A DNA stretch of 64,000 nucleotides from Pontibacter populi (GCF_019336435.1 NZ_JAHWXQ010000002.1:744001-808000); one strand, 5' to 3'; positions 27,008 to 36,170 are shown, counted from the stretch's first letter. Notes: generated by a model not told the origin, from the letters alone. Translations and numbers: made by a program.

Positions 27008-27556
27008 GTGAAGAAGTTAAAAGATTACGATATCAACATTGTTCAACTCAGCAATAAAACGCACCAGTTCGAGTTTGATATGGATGATTCTTTTTTTGAC
27101 CTTTTCAGCGGAGAGATCATGCATGGCGGCAAACTGCACGCTGATGTAGAACTGGAAAAGACGGAAACGTTGCTGACGCTGCACTTTGATATTAAAGGGA
27201 CCGTACGCTTAACCTGCGACAGAAGCCTGGAAGAGTTTGATCAGCCGGTAGATGTACAGGAAACGTTCCGCATGAAGTTTGGTCCGGAAGATAAGGAACT
27301 GGACGAAGACCTGTGGATGATAGAAAGCGATACTCAGCAGATAAACGTGGCGCAGCACCTGTACGATTACATCGGGTTGTCGCTGCCAATGAAAAAGCTG
27401 CACCCTCGGTTCCTGAAAGAAGAGGATGAAGACAGTGATGATGATATCCTGATCTACTCCTCGAAGCATGCCGGTGACACGGATAGTGACAGCGATGAAG
27501 GAGATGATGACGATGACATTGATCCACGCTGGGATGCACTGAAAAACCTGAATTAA
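27008..27556 (+). CDS. YceD family protein (DUF177)
   Basis: A 182-residue protein read from a GTG start, with an AAAAAAGGCAG stretch just before it and no ATG giving a full-length product. The family is linked to 23S rRNA processing or accumulation and is usually encoded just before rpmF, as here. TVRLTCDRSLEEFDQPVDV fits the domain core, although the usual second Cys pair is not obvious. The last 45 residues are extremely acidic (runs of Asp, Glu and Ser), longer and more acidic than in E. coli. Confidence 0.88.
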   Translation: MKKLKDYDINIVQLSNKTHQFEFDMDDSFFDLFSGEIMHGGKLHADVELEKTETLLTLHFDIKGTVRLTCDRSLEEFDQPVDVQETFRMKFGPEDKELDEDLWMIESDTQQINVAQHLYDYIGLSLPMKKLHPRFLKEEDEDSDDDILIYSSKHAGDTDSDSDEGDDDDDIDPRWDALKNLN

Positions 27557-27605
27557 TAGTAGCTTAACGAATTATAAACACAGTAAATAAATATTTAACT
27601 AAAAA

Positions 27606-27803
27606 ATGGCACATCCTAAACGTAAGATTTCGAAGACCAGAAGAGATAAGAGAAGAACTCATTATAAACTTTCTGAGAAAGCCATTGCGATCTGCCCTAC
27701 TACGGATACACCGCACCTTTTCCACCACGCTTATGTAGTTGAAGGTGACCTGTTCCACAAAGGCAAACTTGCAATCAAAAATTATACAACTAACGCTCAG
27801 TAA
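27606..27803 (+). CDS. rpmF: Ribosomal protein bL32
   Basis: A 65-residue basic protein of the large ribosomal subunit. The N-terminal [20 protein letters not shown] is diagnostic. The four-Cys zinc site of some bL32 proteins is reduced to a single Cys ([16 protein letters not shown]), i.e. the zinc-free form. It sits between yceD and plsX as in most bacteria. Confidence 0.96.
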   Translation: MAHPKRKISKTRRDKRRTHYKLSEKAIAICPTTDTPHLFHHAYVVEGDLFHKGKLAIKNYTTNAQ

Positions 27804-27849
27804 GCTTTAGCTGCTATTTAGTACTGTATAGTTTAACATCAACCACTAC

Positions 27850-28791
27850 ATGAGGATCGCCTTAGACGCAATGGGTGGCGATTATGCACCGGAGGCTATA
27901 GTTAAAGGTGCCATACTTGCCGAAAAGCAGCTTCCTGAACAATATGAAATTTTGCTTATAGGCAAAGAGACTATTGTACAGCAGTTATTACAAGAATACG
28001 GGTATACTGGCAAAAGCATTAAAGTGGTTAATGCCAGCCAGGTAATTGAGATGGGCGAACACCCAACCAAAGCCCTTACCCAAAAACCGGACTCCAGCAT
28101 AGCAGTCGGTTATGGATTACTGAAAGCCGGGAAAGCAGATGCTTTCTGCAGCGCAGGAAATACCGGAGCCATGCTTGTAGGGGCCATGTTCAGCGTTAAA
28201 GCTATAGAAGGAATTTTAAGACCATCTATAGCCGGGCTTGTTCCGAAATTAAAGGGTGGTTACGGCATTATGCTGGATGTTGGTGCAAATGCAGATTGCA
28301 AACCGGAAGTACTGGAGCAGTTTGCAGAACTTGGCTCAATTTACGCCAAGTATGTACTCGATATCAAAAATCCTAAAGTTGGGTTGATGAACCTGGGCGA
28401 AGAGGAAGGCAAAGGTACTGTGAACACACAGGCTGCCCACCAGCGCTTAAAGGTAAATCAAACTATAAACTTTATCGGCAACATAGAAGGCCGCGACGTT
28501 TTTAATGATAAAGCAGACGTTATTGTTTGCGACGGTTATACCGGTAACATTATCTTAAAAATGGCAGAGTCTATTTATGACATATTGAATGAGAAGAAAA
28601 TGCATGATCCTTTCTTCGATAAGTTTAACTATGAAGCCGAAGGCGGAAGCCCTATTTTAGGAATAAACGGTAATGCAGTTATTGGCCACGGAGTTTCTAC
28701 TCCTACTGCAATCTGCAATATGGTGCTGCAGGCCCAGAAAATGGTAGCTACTAACCTGTCTGAGCGTTTCAGAAAGAACTATAGCGAATAA
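27850..28791 (+). CDS. plsX: Phosphate acyltransferase PlsX
   Basis: A 313-residue peripheral membrane enzyme that converts acyl-ACP to acyl phosphate for phospholipid synthesis. Family signs are [18 protein letters not shown] at the start, [22 protein letters not shown] and [15 protein letters not shown]. It begins 46 bases after rpmF and is followed by a terminator-like hairpin before fabH, so fabH may also be expressed separately. Confidence 0.96.
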   Translation: MRIALDAMGGDYAPEAIVKGAILAEKQLPEQYEILLIGKETIVQQLLQEYGYTGKSIKVVNASQVIEMGEHPTKALTQKPDSSIAVGYGLLKAGKADAFCSAGNTGAMLVGAMFSVKAIEGILRPSIAGLVPKLKGGYGIMLDVGANADCKPEVLEQFAELGSIYAKYVLDIKNPKVGLMNLGEEEGKGTVNTQAAHQRLKVNQTINFIGNIEGRDVFNDKADVIVCDGYTGNIILKMAESIYDILNEKKMHDPFFDKFNYEAEGGSPILGINGNAVIGHGVSTPTAICNMVLQAQKMVATNLSERFRKNYSE

Positions 28792-28819
28792 TATCGGTGG
28801 CGCTTGTTGCCACAATTTT

Positions 28820-28884
28820 AACTTGGCATAAACTTTAGCAGTTATCTTTTTAAGGTACTGAGAGTTTGTGCCAAGTTTTTTTTT
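28820..28884 (+). terminator. Terminator-like hairpin between plsX and fabH
   Basis: AACTTGGCATAAACT (28820-28834) pairs, with one mismatch, with AGTTTGTGCCAAGTT (28863-28877), and eight or more T residues follow. The loop is long (about 28 bases). It may reduce read-through into fabH. Confidence 0.65.
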
Positions 28885-28927
28885 GTAACTTGCCCGCCTT
28901 AATCTAACAACCTAATACCTTTTAAAG

Positions 28928-29926
28928 ATGAGTAAAATTACTGCCGCGATTACAGGTGTAGCAGGCTACGTCCCAGAATACGTGCTTACCAACAAGGAGC
29001 TCGAAACAATGGTGGAAACCAATGACGAATGGATAACTTCCCGTACCGGCATTAAGGAAAGGCGTATCTTAAAAGGCGAAGGCAAAGGCACATCTCATAT
29101 TGCAGTACCGGCAGTACTTGACTTACTAAAGAAGACGAATACAAAACCTGAAGAAGTTGATCTCCTTATCTGTGCTACCACTACCCCTGATATGGTTTTC
29201 CCGGCAACGGCTAACCTTATTACAGCAGAAGTAGGCGCAGTTAATGCATTTGGATATGACCTGCAGGCTGCCTGCTCCGGCTTCCTTTTTGCCCTGGCTA
29301 CAGCATCTAAATTTGTAGAGACTGGTCAGTATAAAAAAGTGATTGTAGTTGGTGCCGATAAAATGTCTTCCATAGTAGACTATACCGACAGGGCTACCTG
29401 CATTATTTTTGGTGACGGTGGCGGTGCTGTAATGCTGGAGCCAAACACAGAAGGCCTCGGTATTATAGATTCAGTTCTAAAATCAGACGGAACAGGTGCA
29501 CAGTTCCTGCACATGAAAGCAGGCGGTAGCCGCAAACCAGCAACTATAGAAACAGTGCAGGCTCGTGAGCATTATGCATACCAGGAAGGTCAGCAGGTAT
29601 TTAAGTTTGCCGTTAAAGGTATGGCTGATGTATCTGCAGAAGTAATGGAGCGTAATAACCTGACCGGTGAAGATGTGGCATGGCTGGTACCGCACCAGGC
29701 TAACAAACGCATTATTGAAGCTACAGCTAACCGTATGGGGCTGAGCAACGAAAAAGTAATGCTTAACATCCATAAATATGGTAACACCACCAGCGGCACT
29801 ATTCCGCTTTGCCTGTGGGAGTATGAAAGCCAGCTGAAAAAAGGTGATAACATTGTATTAGCAGCATTTGGTGGTGGCTTTACTTGGGGTGCTATTTATT
29901 TGAAGTGGGCCTACGATACGAAATAA
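28928..29926 (+). CDS. fabH: Beta-ketoacyl-ACP synthase III FabH
   Basis: A 332-residue condensing enzyme that starts fatty-acid synthesis from an acyl-CoA and malonyl-ACP. The Cys-His-Asn triad is visible in [25 protein letters not shown] and [13 protein letters not shown]. The C-terminal [13 protein letters not shown] is typical. The last 71 bases of the gene occur again at 31211-31281 as part of a tandem duplication, but this copy is intact. Confidence 0.96.
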   Translation: MSKITAAITGVAGYVPEYVLTNKELETMVETNDEWITSRTGIKERRILKGEGKGTSHIAVPAVLDLLKKTNTKPEEVDLLICATTTPDMVFPATANLITAEVGAVNAFGYDLQAACSGFLFALATASKFVETGQYKKVIVVGADKMSSIVDYTDRATCIIFGDGGGAVMLEPNTEGLGIIDSVLKSDGTGAQFLHMKAGGSRKPATIETVQAREHYAYQEGQQVFKFAVKGMADVSAEVMERNNLTGEDVAWLVPHQANKRIIEATANRMGLSNEKVMLNIHKYGNTTSGTIPLCLWEYESQLKKGDNIVLAAFGGGFTWGAIYLKWAYDTK

Positions 29927-29948
29927 TAATTCAAAATATTGTATATTT

Positions 29949-29976
29949 AAAAGGTGATCATAAGATCACCTTTTTT
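29949..29976 (+). terminator. Terminator of fabH
   Basis: AAAAGGTGATC and GATCACCTTTT form an 11-bp stem with an ATAA loop and extra T residues. The same hairpin is repeated at 31315-31342. Confidence 0.9.
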
Positions 29977-30015
29977 ATTGCCCTGAATTATTATTTATCC
30001 CAAACAATGCTCTAA

Positions 30016-31143
30016 ATGAACAAACTTTTTACACTTCTTTTTATCTTCTTTTTAGTTACTTGTTTTCATGTAAATGCCCAGGTCAATCTCTTCGAAAAAG
30101 GGTATATTGTGCAGAACGGCGACACAATTTCCGGTTATATAAAAAATGCTCCTGACCTGGATTTAACCCAATCTATTGAGTTCAAAGAAAACCTGGCCGC
30201 CCCAACCATAACTACTTTTACACCACAACAAATTACCTCCTTCACTTTTGAAAGCACGGGTATAATTCATACTGCTGTAATTGCAGATATAATAAAAGGT
30301 GCTACTACACATAAGGTCGAGCGATTTGCAAAACTATTACTGAGCGGCTATACCTCTCTTTATAAATTAGAATTACCTACAAACGAACTATCTATAGAAA
30401 TACAGAAGCAGAATACGTTTGTGTATGTTTTAAAAAAGGATGGTGCTTACCATACCCTAGGTGTATATGAGACATACAATAATGGAACGATAAGAACCAA
30501 TAACAGGTACAGAGTTATATTGCGAGCAATTTTTGTAGACTGCGAAACCTATGAGGATAACTTAGACAGGCTGCCTTTTGACGACGAAAGTATTATAGAG
30601 GAAGTCAAAAAGTATAACACCTGCAAAGCTCCTGCTTCTATATCTAACATCTATACAATTAAACCAAAGCCACTTATTAAACATGGGTTTGAGGGTTCTT
30701 ATGCAAAAGGCTCTATTTCCAAAAAGGAAGACTATGCGGGAGAAGGATATGCTTTAGGGTACTTCTGGGATGTTATGCACACAGATAAGTCCAGGCATGT
30801 ATCCGGGAAATTGGGGATAGGTTTTATGCTCTATGATTATGAAGACATAAATTCTCGGGATGAGCCAATCACTGAATCGGTAATTTATCTCCGGTTTCCG
30901 GTGGCTCTACAGTATAATATTATAAAAGATCTTAAATCTGACTTTATTCCATTTATAAATTTTGGAGCTACTGCACAGGTCTCTGATGAGCTGCAAATAA
31001 TGCAAAGCGTTAACATTGGGATGTTTTACGATCGGTTAAGGCTTTCGGTGGGAATTGAAAATACCAGGTTCACGAAAGGAATGACGTTGTTTAATTTTGG
31101 AGTAGGAATTAGATTGGATGATGCACTTCGAATACCACTATAA
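30016..31143 (+). CDS. Secreted hypothetical protein, paralogue 1 (probable outer-membrane)
   Basis: A 375-residue protein with a signal peptide (MNKLFTLLFIFFLVTCF...NAQ). The N-terminal half contains GYIVQNGDTISGYIKNAPDL and RFAKLLLSGYTSLYKLELP. The C-terminal third has alternating beta strands (YALGYFWDVM, SGKLGIGFMLYDY, LRFPVALQYNI, FIPFINFGATAQV) and suggests a small outer-membrane barrel or a surface domain. Its paralogue at 31382-32509 is alike throughout, roughly 40-50% identical by eye, and the gene at 47758-48798 is a distant relative. I do not know a function. Confidence 0.85.
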   Translation: MNKLFTLLFIFFLVTCFHVNAQVNLFEKGYIVQNGDTISGYIKNAPDLDLTQSIEFKENLAAPTITTFTPQQITSFTFESTGIIHTAVIADIIKGATTHKVERFAKLLLSGYTSLYKLELPTNELSIEIQKQNTFVYVLKKDGAYHTLGVYETYNNGTIRTNNRYRVILRAIFVDCETYEDNLDRLPFDDESIIEEVKKYNTCKAPASISNIYTIKPKPLIKHGFEGSYAKGSISKKEDYAGEGYALGYFWDVMHTDKSRHVSGKLGIGFMLYDYEDINSRDEPITESVIYLRFPVALQYNIIKDLKSDFIPFINFGATAQVSDELQIMQSVNIGMFYDRLRLSVGIENTRFTKGMTLFNFGVGIRLDDALRIPL

Positions 31144-31152
31144 CTAACTATA

Positions 31153-31185
31153 AAAAAGCGGCCTCACAGCCGCTTTTTCTTTTAA
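31153..31185 (+). terminator. Terminator of paralogue 1
   Basis: AAAAAGCGGC and GCCGCTTTTT form a stem around CTCACA, followed by T residues. The equivalent hairpin follows paralogue 2. Confidence 0.88.
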
Positions 31186-31210
31186 ACCAAACCAACAACT
31201 TTAAACTAGA

Positions 31211-31281
31211 TATTAGCAGCATTTGGTGGTGGCTTTACATGGGGTGCTATTTATTTGAAGTGGGCCTACGATACGAAATAA
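31211..31281 (+). pseudogene. Duplicated 3' tail of fabH
   Basis: 71 bases identical, except for one synonymous change (ACT to ACA, both Thr), to the end of fabH (29856-29926), including its stop codon. It has no start and is a remnant marking the boundary of the tandem duplication. Confidence 0.95.
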
Positions 31282-31314
31282 TAATTCTAGATATTAAATA
31301 TTTAATATATATTT

Positions 31315-31342
31315 AAAAGGTGATCATAAGATCACCTTTTTT
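31315..31342 (+). terminator. Duplicated fabH terminator
   Basis: The same 11-bp stem and ATAA loop as at 29949-29976, followed by T residues. Here it has no intact gene in front of it, only the fabH remnant. Confidence 0.85.
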
Positions 31343-31381
31343 ATTGCCCTGAATTATAGTTTATCCAAAATAATGCTCTAA

Positions 31382-32509
31382 ATGAACAAACTCTTTACAC
31401 TTCTTTTCATCTTCTTTTCGGTCTCCATCATTAAAGTTAACGCCCAGACCAGTGCCTTTGAGGAAGGATATATAATAAACAGCCAGGATACGATACGGGG
31501 GTACATAAAAAGCGCTTCTGACCTGGACCTCAGCAATTCGGTACAATTTAAGACGGACATTAACTCAGAAATTGTTAAAAATTATTTGCCGGGAGATATA
31601 ACTGGATTTGGATTTAACAACACAGGATTTCGTTTTACTACAGTAAGAGTGGAGATAATAAAGGGCTCCAATGTAACATACCATAAAAGGTTTGCTAAGT
31701 TAATTCTCAGTGGCTACACTGATCTGTATAAGTTGCCCATACCCCAGGAAGAGCAATCAATAATTACATCCAAAGGAAACACCTTTTTGTATGTTCTCCA
31801 AAAAGATACAACTGATTATACTTTAGGATTATATGAGACAATAATTGGCATACATGTTAGCAAGAACAAGAGGTACATTGGCATGCTGAAGGCAGCGTTT
31901 AACGATTGTGAAAATCTTAAAATTAATCTGGATAGATTAAACTTCAATGATAAGGCTATCCTTGAAGCTGTAACAGCATATAACACGTGTAAATCACCGG
32001 CTCAGCAAAGCACACTTCACGTTTATGAAGCAAAGGCTATTGTTAAACGTGGGCCAGAGCTATCTTACGCGCAACTATACATCCCCAAAGAGCCGGCTAA
32101 CGTTAGCGGACAGGGGGTTTCAGTGGGTTATTTCTGGGACATCATACAACCTGGCGAAAGTAGAAAATACTCTACAAAATTAGGCCTGAACTACATGTAT
32201 TATCTTCGTAAGACAGACTCAAAAGATCCTGAAATAGAAGATGTGGTTATACATTCTGTCCGGTTGCCTTTCTCAGTGCAGTATAACTTAAAAGATCCGA
32301 TCATCTCTACCACTGTACCTTTTTTTAGCATCGGATTTACTACTCAGATGACTCACGAATTTAATTCAGCAGATCTTATGCCGTTCCCAAGTGTTGGAAT
32401 TGGTATGTATGTAAATAAATTCAGATTCTCGGCTTTACTTGAAAACGAAGGATTTAAACTTTCAAACCCTAAAATTCTGAATGTAGCAATAGGTTTCAGA
32501 GTTAAATAA
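31382..32509 (+). CDS. Secreted hypothetical protein, paralogue 2 (probable outer-membrane)
   Basis: A 375-residue protein of the same length and layout as paralogue 1: a signal peptide that is almost the same for the first 12 residues and ends in NAQ, then GYIINSQDTIRGYIKSASDL, KRFAKLILSGYTDLYKLPIP, a mid-protein YNTCKSPAQ matching YNTCKAPAS, and a beta-rich C-terminal third (VSVGYFWDII, VRLPFSVQYNL, VGIGMYVNKFRFSALL). It was born by the tandem duplication and has no frameshift or premature stop, so both copies are probably in use. The function is unknown. Confidence 0.85.
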   Translation: MNKLFTLLFIFFSVSIIKVNAQTSAFEEGYIINSQDTIRGYIKSASDLDLSNSVQFKTDINSEIVKNYLPGDITGFGFNNTGFRFTTVRVEIIKGSNVTYHKRFAKLILSGYTDLYKLPIPQEEQSIITSKGNTFLYVLQKDTTDYTLGLYETIIGIHVSKNKRYIGMLKAAFNDCENLKINLDRLNFNDKAILEAVTAYNTCKSPAQQSTLHVYEAKAIVKRGPELSYAQLYIPKEPANVSGQGVSVGYFWDIIQPGESRKYSTKLGLNYMYYLRKTDSKDPEIEDVVIHSVRLPFSVQYNLKDPIISTTVPFFSIGFTTQMTHEFNSADLMPFPSVGIGMYVNKFRFSALLENEGFKLSNPKILNVAIGFRVK

Positions 32510-32530
32510 CCTACCTGAATCAGGTTAACA

Positions 32531-32562
32531 AAAAAGCGGCCCGACAGCCGCTTTTTGTTTTA
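32531..32562 (+). terminator. Terminator of paralogue 2
   Basis: AAAAAGCGGC (32531-32540) pairs with GCCGCTTTTT (32547-32556), followed by T residues. Confidence 0.88.
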
Positions 32563-32590
32563 AACCAAACCAACAACATTAAACTAGATT

Positions 32591-33034
32591 TTACCCGATC
32601 ATCTGGCCTCTGCCATAGTCTGCCCGCTCGGCCATACCGCCTTCTGGTCTATCAGCTTCAGATAGTTTAGCAAGGCAAAACGCGCCGATGGCCATCACCA
32701 GGTCACGCACCGCAACATCAAAATACTCGCCAGTAGTTATCAGGTTTATAGCTATACCCACCAGCCAGGCAGCTACAATATACCCTCCTATTCTTGGGCG
32801 CAGTAAAACTAAAACACCGGCAATAATCTCGATCACGCCAACTATAAGCATAAAAGTGTGCGGGCTAAACGGAATGATGTCGGCAACGACAGGGCTCAGG
32901 TATTTGTCCCAGTTGGTGAGCAGGTGCGTAAACTTATCTAAACCTGCCACAATGGGCACTACGGCATAAGTATACTTTAGAATCGACCACACTGTGTGTA
33001 CGCGGTCTGTTGAAATACTGGTTGCTGTGTTCAT
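32591..33034 (-). CDS. DoxX-like integral membrane protein
   Basis: A 147-residue protein with about four hydrophobic helices (near residues 17-35, 58-80, 84-100 and 108-125) in the pattern of the DoxX/DUF417-like family: YTYAVVPIVAGLDKFTHLLTNW, then MLIVGVIEIIAGVLVLLRPR and IGGYIVAAWLVGIAINL. Such proteins are inner-membrane, with poorly defined roles in redox or stress. A perfect AGGAGG lies just before the ATG, which is rare in this window and suggests strong translation. It is a single gene, convergent with paralogue 2. Confidence 0.8.
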   Translation of the reverse strand: MNTATSISTDRVHTVWSILKYTYAVVPIVAGLDKFTHLLTNWDKYLSPVVADIIPFSPHTFMLIVGVIEIIAGVLVLLRPRIGGYIVAAWLVGIAINLITTGEYFDVAVRDLVMAIGAFCLAKLSEADRPEGGMAERADYGRGQMIG

Positions 33035-33040
33035 GATATT

Positions 33041-33048
33041 ACCCTCCT
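33041..33048 (-). promoter_or_regulatory. Strong Shine-Dalgarno site
   Basis: AGGAGGGT on the minus strand, 6 bases before the ATG at 33034. Few other starts in the window show such a complete anti-16S match, in line with weak Shine-Dalgarno use in Bacteroidota. Confidence 0.7.
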
Positions 33049-33430
33049 TTAAAATTAAAGTTCTGGTAATTAGATGTACTATAGTTATATCCGTTACAAA
33101 ACAGGTACAACATCATGAAAAACAACACTTTAAACTTTAAAAGTTATATGAGGTAAACTATAGTTCAGACAGTAATGAAAGTGAGAACGGGAGACGAAAC
33201 AGTATGATAAGAACTATAGAGCAAGTGCTATGAAATTACTGGCAGCGGCTTCCTGCTCAGGCACCAGTCTCCGAACATAAGTTTAAGCTTAGCCTGAAAA
33301 TAGAATAGGTTTGAACTATAAATGGGCTCTACAGCTATAGTATAGAAAATATTACGCATGCATACCATATTAACTAAATGAGAGTAAAGCAACTTAAAAT
33401 CATACCTTTTTTCAAAACAAATCCGGCAGA
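33049..33430. other. Intergenic gap, no gene seen
   Basis: About 380 bases between the DoxX-like gene and the efp promoter. It contains several AACTATAG-type motifs, including a full palindrome at 33156-33165. I see no credible gene or hairpin terminator. Confidence 0.5.
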
Positions 33431-33462
33431 TTGACTAACTTTGTTTGCAGAACATAGTTTTG
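33431..33462 (+). promoter_or_regulatory. Promoter of efp-accB-accC
   Basis: TTG (33431-33433), a 21-base spacer and TAGTTTTG (33455-33462) match the Bacteroidota consensus. The start of transcription should fall near 33469, leaving a leader of about 45 bases. Confidence 0.65.
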
Positions 33463-33512
33463 CGCTATACTTTTATCGTTTCATTTAAGTACAACACGAT
33501 TCAGAATACTAT

Positions 33513-34076
33513 ATGGCAACCACAGCTGATATTAAAAACGGCGTTGTGATCGAATACAACAACGACCTTTACCAGGTAATAGATTTCCAGCACGTAAAGC
33601 CAGGCAAAGGCCCTGCCTTTGTAAGAACCAAACTAAGAAATATCAGAAGTGGTAAAGTATTAGATAACACCTTTTCGGCAGGCCATAAAATTACAACTGC
33701 CCGCGTAGAGCAGCGCCCACACCAGTTCATTTACAAAGATGACATGGGCTACAACTTTATGGACATGAGCACTTTTGAGCAGTTAGCGTTACCAGAAGTG
33801 ATGGTACCGTTTGCTGACCTGATGAAAGAAGGCCAGGAAGTAACGATCCTTTTCCATGCAGAAACTGAAAGCCCGCTTACCTGCGAGATACCTCCTTTTG
33901 TAGAGTTAACAATTACTTATACAGAGCCGGGTCTTAAAGGCGATACCGCAACAAACGCATCAAAACCAGCCATTGTAGAGACAGGTGCAACTATACAGGT
34001 GCCTCTTTTCATTGGTCAGGACGAAAAAATAAAAGTAGACACTCGTACTTATTCTTACGCAGAAAGAGTAAAATAA
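33513..34076 (+). CDS. efp: Translation elongation factor P
   Basis: A 187-residue three-domain factor that helps ribosomes through polyproline stretches. The tip loop of domain I reads HVKPGKGPAFVRTKLRN, with Lys at the position modified in many bacteria. The C-terminal TGATIQVPLFIGQDEKIKVD followed by TRTYSYAER is the usual ending. It heads an operon: accB begins 3 bases after its stop, an order common in this phylum. Confidence 0.96.
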   Translation: MATTADIKNGVVIEYNNDLYQVIDFQHVKPGKGPAFVRTKLRNIRSGKVLDNTFSAGHKITTARVEQRPHQFIYKDDMGYNFMDMSTFEQLALPEVMVPFADLMKEGQEVTILFHAETESPLTCEIPPFVELTITYTEPGLKGDTATNASKPAIVETGATIQVPLFIGQDEKIKVDTRTYSYAERVK

Positions 34077-34079
34077 CAC

Positions 34080-34556
34080 ATGAAAGCTAAAGAAATCCAG
34101 GACCTTATCGACTTCATCGCCAAATCCGGCCTGAACAAAGTCAACATTGAAACAGAAGAATTCAAGATATCGGTACAGCGTGATGCTGCCCAGAAGGTAA
34201 AGTATGTGAGTGAGCCATCTCACCATGCTCCTGCTGCTCCTGCCCCGGCTGCCGCTGCGCCGCAGGCTCCGGCCGCTGCACCAGCTGCTCCTGCTCCGGC
34301 ATCCGACGACAGCAAATATGTTGCTATCAAGGCGCCAATGATCGGTACATTCTACCGTGCTGCAAGCCCGGAATCTCCTATCTTCGTGAATGTGGGTGAT
34401 GAAGTAAAAAAAGGCCAGGTGATCTGTATCATCGAAGCTATGAAACTGTTCAACGAGATCGAGTCTGAAGTATCGGGTAAGATTGTGAAGGTGTTGGTAG
34501 ATAACGCTACACCAGTTGAGTACGATCAGCCATTGTTCCTGGTAGATCCATCCTAA
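34080..34556 (+). CDS. accB: Biotin carboxyl carrier protein of acetyl-CoA carboxylase
   Basis: A 158-residue carrier that holds biotin for acetyl-CoA carboxylase. The N-terminal 45 residues are the conserved head (KAKEIQDLIDFIAKSGLNKV), followed by an Ala/Pro-rich flexible linker (about 50-78) and the biotinyl domain. The biotin-accepting Lys lies in IIEAMKLFNEIE, with Leu in place of the more common Met after it. It lies between efp and accC; a repeat-rich 94-base gap separates it from accC. Confidence 0.96.
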   Translation: MKAKEIQDLIDFIAKSGLNKVNIETEEFKISVQRDAAQKVKYVSEPSHHAPAAPAPAAAAPQAPAAAPAAPAPASDDSKYVAIKAPMIGTFYRAASPESPIFVNVGDEVKKGQVICIIEAMKLFNEIESEVSGKIVKVLVDNATPVEYDQPLFLVDPS

Positions 34557-34645
34557 TTAAAAATTAAAAATTAAAAATTATAAGCTGGGATTTAAAGACT
34601 CCATGTCCTCTCCTGGCTTTTTTCTAATTTCTAATTTCTAATTGA
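34555..34645 (+). repeat. Opposed 7-bp AT repeats between accB and accC
   Basis: Starting in the accB stop codon is a run of AATTAAA units (34556-34581), then about 40 bases of unique sequence ending in a T-tract, then a run of TCTAATT units (about 34622-34644). The two runs are largely complementary and could form a long weak hairpin in the transcript. A similar arrangement occurs after the helicase gene at 41998-42157. Confidence 0.75.
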
Positions 34646-34650
34646 AAATC

Positions 34651-35997
34651 ATGTTTAAAAAAATATTAATTGCCAACCGGGGCGAGATTGCACTGCGAAT
34701 TATTCGTACGTGCAAAGAGATGGGCATAAAGACGGTAGCGGTTTATTCTACTGCCGACAAGGAAAGCCTGCACGTGCGATTTGCTGATGAAGCAGTCTGC
34801 ATTGGCCCTGCACCGAGTTCACAGTCTTACCTGAATATCCCGCACATTATTGCTGCTGCCGAAATCACTAATGCAGACGCAATTCACCCGGGCTACGGTT
34901 TCCTTTCTGAGAATGCTGAGTTCTCGCGCATTTGCGCTGAAAACAACATTAAGTTTATAGGTGCCTCTCCTGACATGATCAACCAGATGGGTGATAAGTC
35001 TTCGGCGAAAGACACTATGAAAGCAGCAGGTGTACCAACTATACCAGGCTCTCCGGGCTTATTAAAGTCTTTTGAAGAAGGCATCAAGCTTGCTGCAAAG
35101 ATCAAGTATCCGGTAATTATCAAAGCAACCGCCGGTGGTGGTGGCCGTGGTATGCGAATCATCAAAGACGAGTCTGAGTTCGAGAAAATGTGGAACGATG
35201 CCCGTACAGAAGCTTCCGCAGCCTTTGGTAACGATGGTATTTACCTGGAGAAATTCATTGAAGAACCGCGCCACATCGAAATTCAGCTGATCGGTGACCA
35301 GTACGGCAACGTAGCGCACCTTTCAGAACGTGACTGCTCTATCCAGCGCCGTCATCAGAAACTGGTAGAAGAAACTCCTTCTCCGTTTATTACCGATGAT
35401 CTACGTGAGCGTATGGGCCAGGCAGCCATTGCCGGTGCTAAAGCTATTAACTACGAAGGTGTTGGAACTATAGAATTCCTGGTAGACAAGAACCGTGATT
35501 TCTATTTTATGGAGATGAACACGCGTATCCAGGTAGAGCACCCTATTACAGAAGAAGTTATTGATTACGACCTGATTAAGGAGCAGATTAAGGTAGCTGC
35601 CGGCGAGCGAATCTCCGGTAAAAACTACTACCCTAAAATGCACGCCATCGAGTGTCGTATTAATGCGGAAGATCCAAAGCATGGTTTCCGACCTAGCCCG
35701 GGTAAGATTACAAACCTGCATGTGCCAGGTGGCCATGGTGTTCGCGTTGACTCTCATGTATACTCAGGTTACACGATCCCGTCAAACTACGACTCTATGA
35801 TCGCCAAGCTGATCGTGAGCGCACAAACCCGTGAAGAGGCATTGGTTAAAATGAAGCGTGCTCTTAGCGAGTTCGTGATCGAGGGTATCAAGACAACTGT
35901 ACCTTTCCACCTGAAACTGATGGATGACCCAGGCTTTAAAGAAGGTAACTTCACAACTGCTTACCTCGACAATTTCGACTTCAAATCGCTAGACTAA
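34651..35997 (+). CDS. accC: Biotin carboxylase subunit of acetyl-CoA carboxylase
   Basis: A 448-residue ATP-grasp enzyme that carboxylates biotin on AccB. I use the ATG at 34651 ([19 protein letters not shown]); an upstream TTG would add three residues. Motifs are [12 protein letters not shown] (ATP lid), [23 protein letters not shown] (split: [10 protein letters not shown], then [15 protein letters not shown]), [14 protein letters not shown] with catalytic residues, and the C-terminal domain. A strong terminator follows. Confidence 0.96.
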   Translation: MFKKILIANRGEIALRIIRTCKEMGIKTVAVYSTADKESLHVRFADEAVCIGPAPSSQSYLNIPHIIAAAEITNADAIHPGYGFLSENAEFSRICAENNIKFIGASPDMINQMGDKSSAKDTMKAAGVPTIPGSPGLLKSFEEGIKLAAKIKYPVIIKATAGGGGRGMRIIKDESEFEKMWNDARTEASAAFGNDGIYLEKFIEEPRHIEIQLIGDQYGNVAHLSERDCSIQRRHQKLVEETPSPFITDDLRERMGQAAIAGAKAINYEGVGTIEFLVDKNRDFYFMEMNTRIQVEHPITEEVIDYDLIKEQIKVAAGERISGKNYYPKMHAIECRINAEDPKHGFRPSPGKITNLHVPGGHGVRVDSHVYSGYTIPSNYDSMIAKLIVSAQTREEALVKMKRALSEFVIEGIKTTVPFHLKLMDDPGFKEGNFTTAYLDNFDFKSLD

Positions 35998-36015
35998 GTA
36001 GTTCTAACGATAAAC

Positions 36016-36049
36016 AAAAAAGCCGGTGCATTTGTACCGGCTTTTTTGT
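36016..36049 (+). terminator. Terminator of efp-accB-accC
   Basis: AAAAAAGCCGGT and ACCGGCTTTTTT form a 12-bp stem (36016-36027 with 36036-36047), followed by more T residues. Confidence 0.92.
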
Positions 36050-36112
36050 TAACCATTTATCTATTTAACATATAAAGCAAACTACAAGCATATAATAACT
36101 CAATGCCATAAA

Positions 36113-36146
36113 AAAAGCGGGATACAGTATTAAACTGCATCCCGCT
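36113..36146 (-). terminator. Terminator of the DUF3109 gene
   Basis: On the minus strand AGCGGGATGCAGT pairs with ACTGTATCCCGCT with one mismatch, and seven T residues follow. It lies about 25 bases after the gene's stop. Confidence 0.85.
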
Positions 36147-36170
36147 CTCGGATTTTAAACTATAGCTGGG

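Larger units (their letters stand above)
29856..31210 (+). repeat. Tandem duplication, left unit
   Basis: This unit of about 1.36 kb spans the last 71 bases of fabH, its terminator, the gene at 30016-31143 and that gene's terminator, ending in TTAAACTAGA. The right unit (31211-32588) has the same order and the same end. The fabH tail matches 70 of 71 bases between units. Confidence 0.93.
31211..32588 (+). repeat. Tandem duplication, right unit
   Basis: The right unit holds the fabH tail, a copy of the fabH terminator, paralogue 2 and a terminator, and ends in TTAAACTAGA like the left unit. The non-coding parts and signal-peptide codons are nearly identical to the left unit, while the mature coding region is clearly diverged. 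Confidence 0.93.

Noticed and set aside
28820-28884. Hairpin before fabH as a FapR-type operator
   Set aside because: The long loop and T-tract fit a terminator; the phylum is not known to use FapR.
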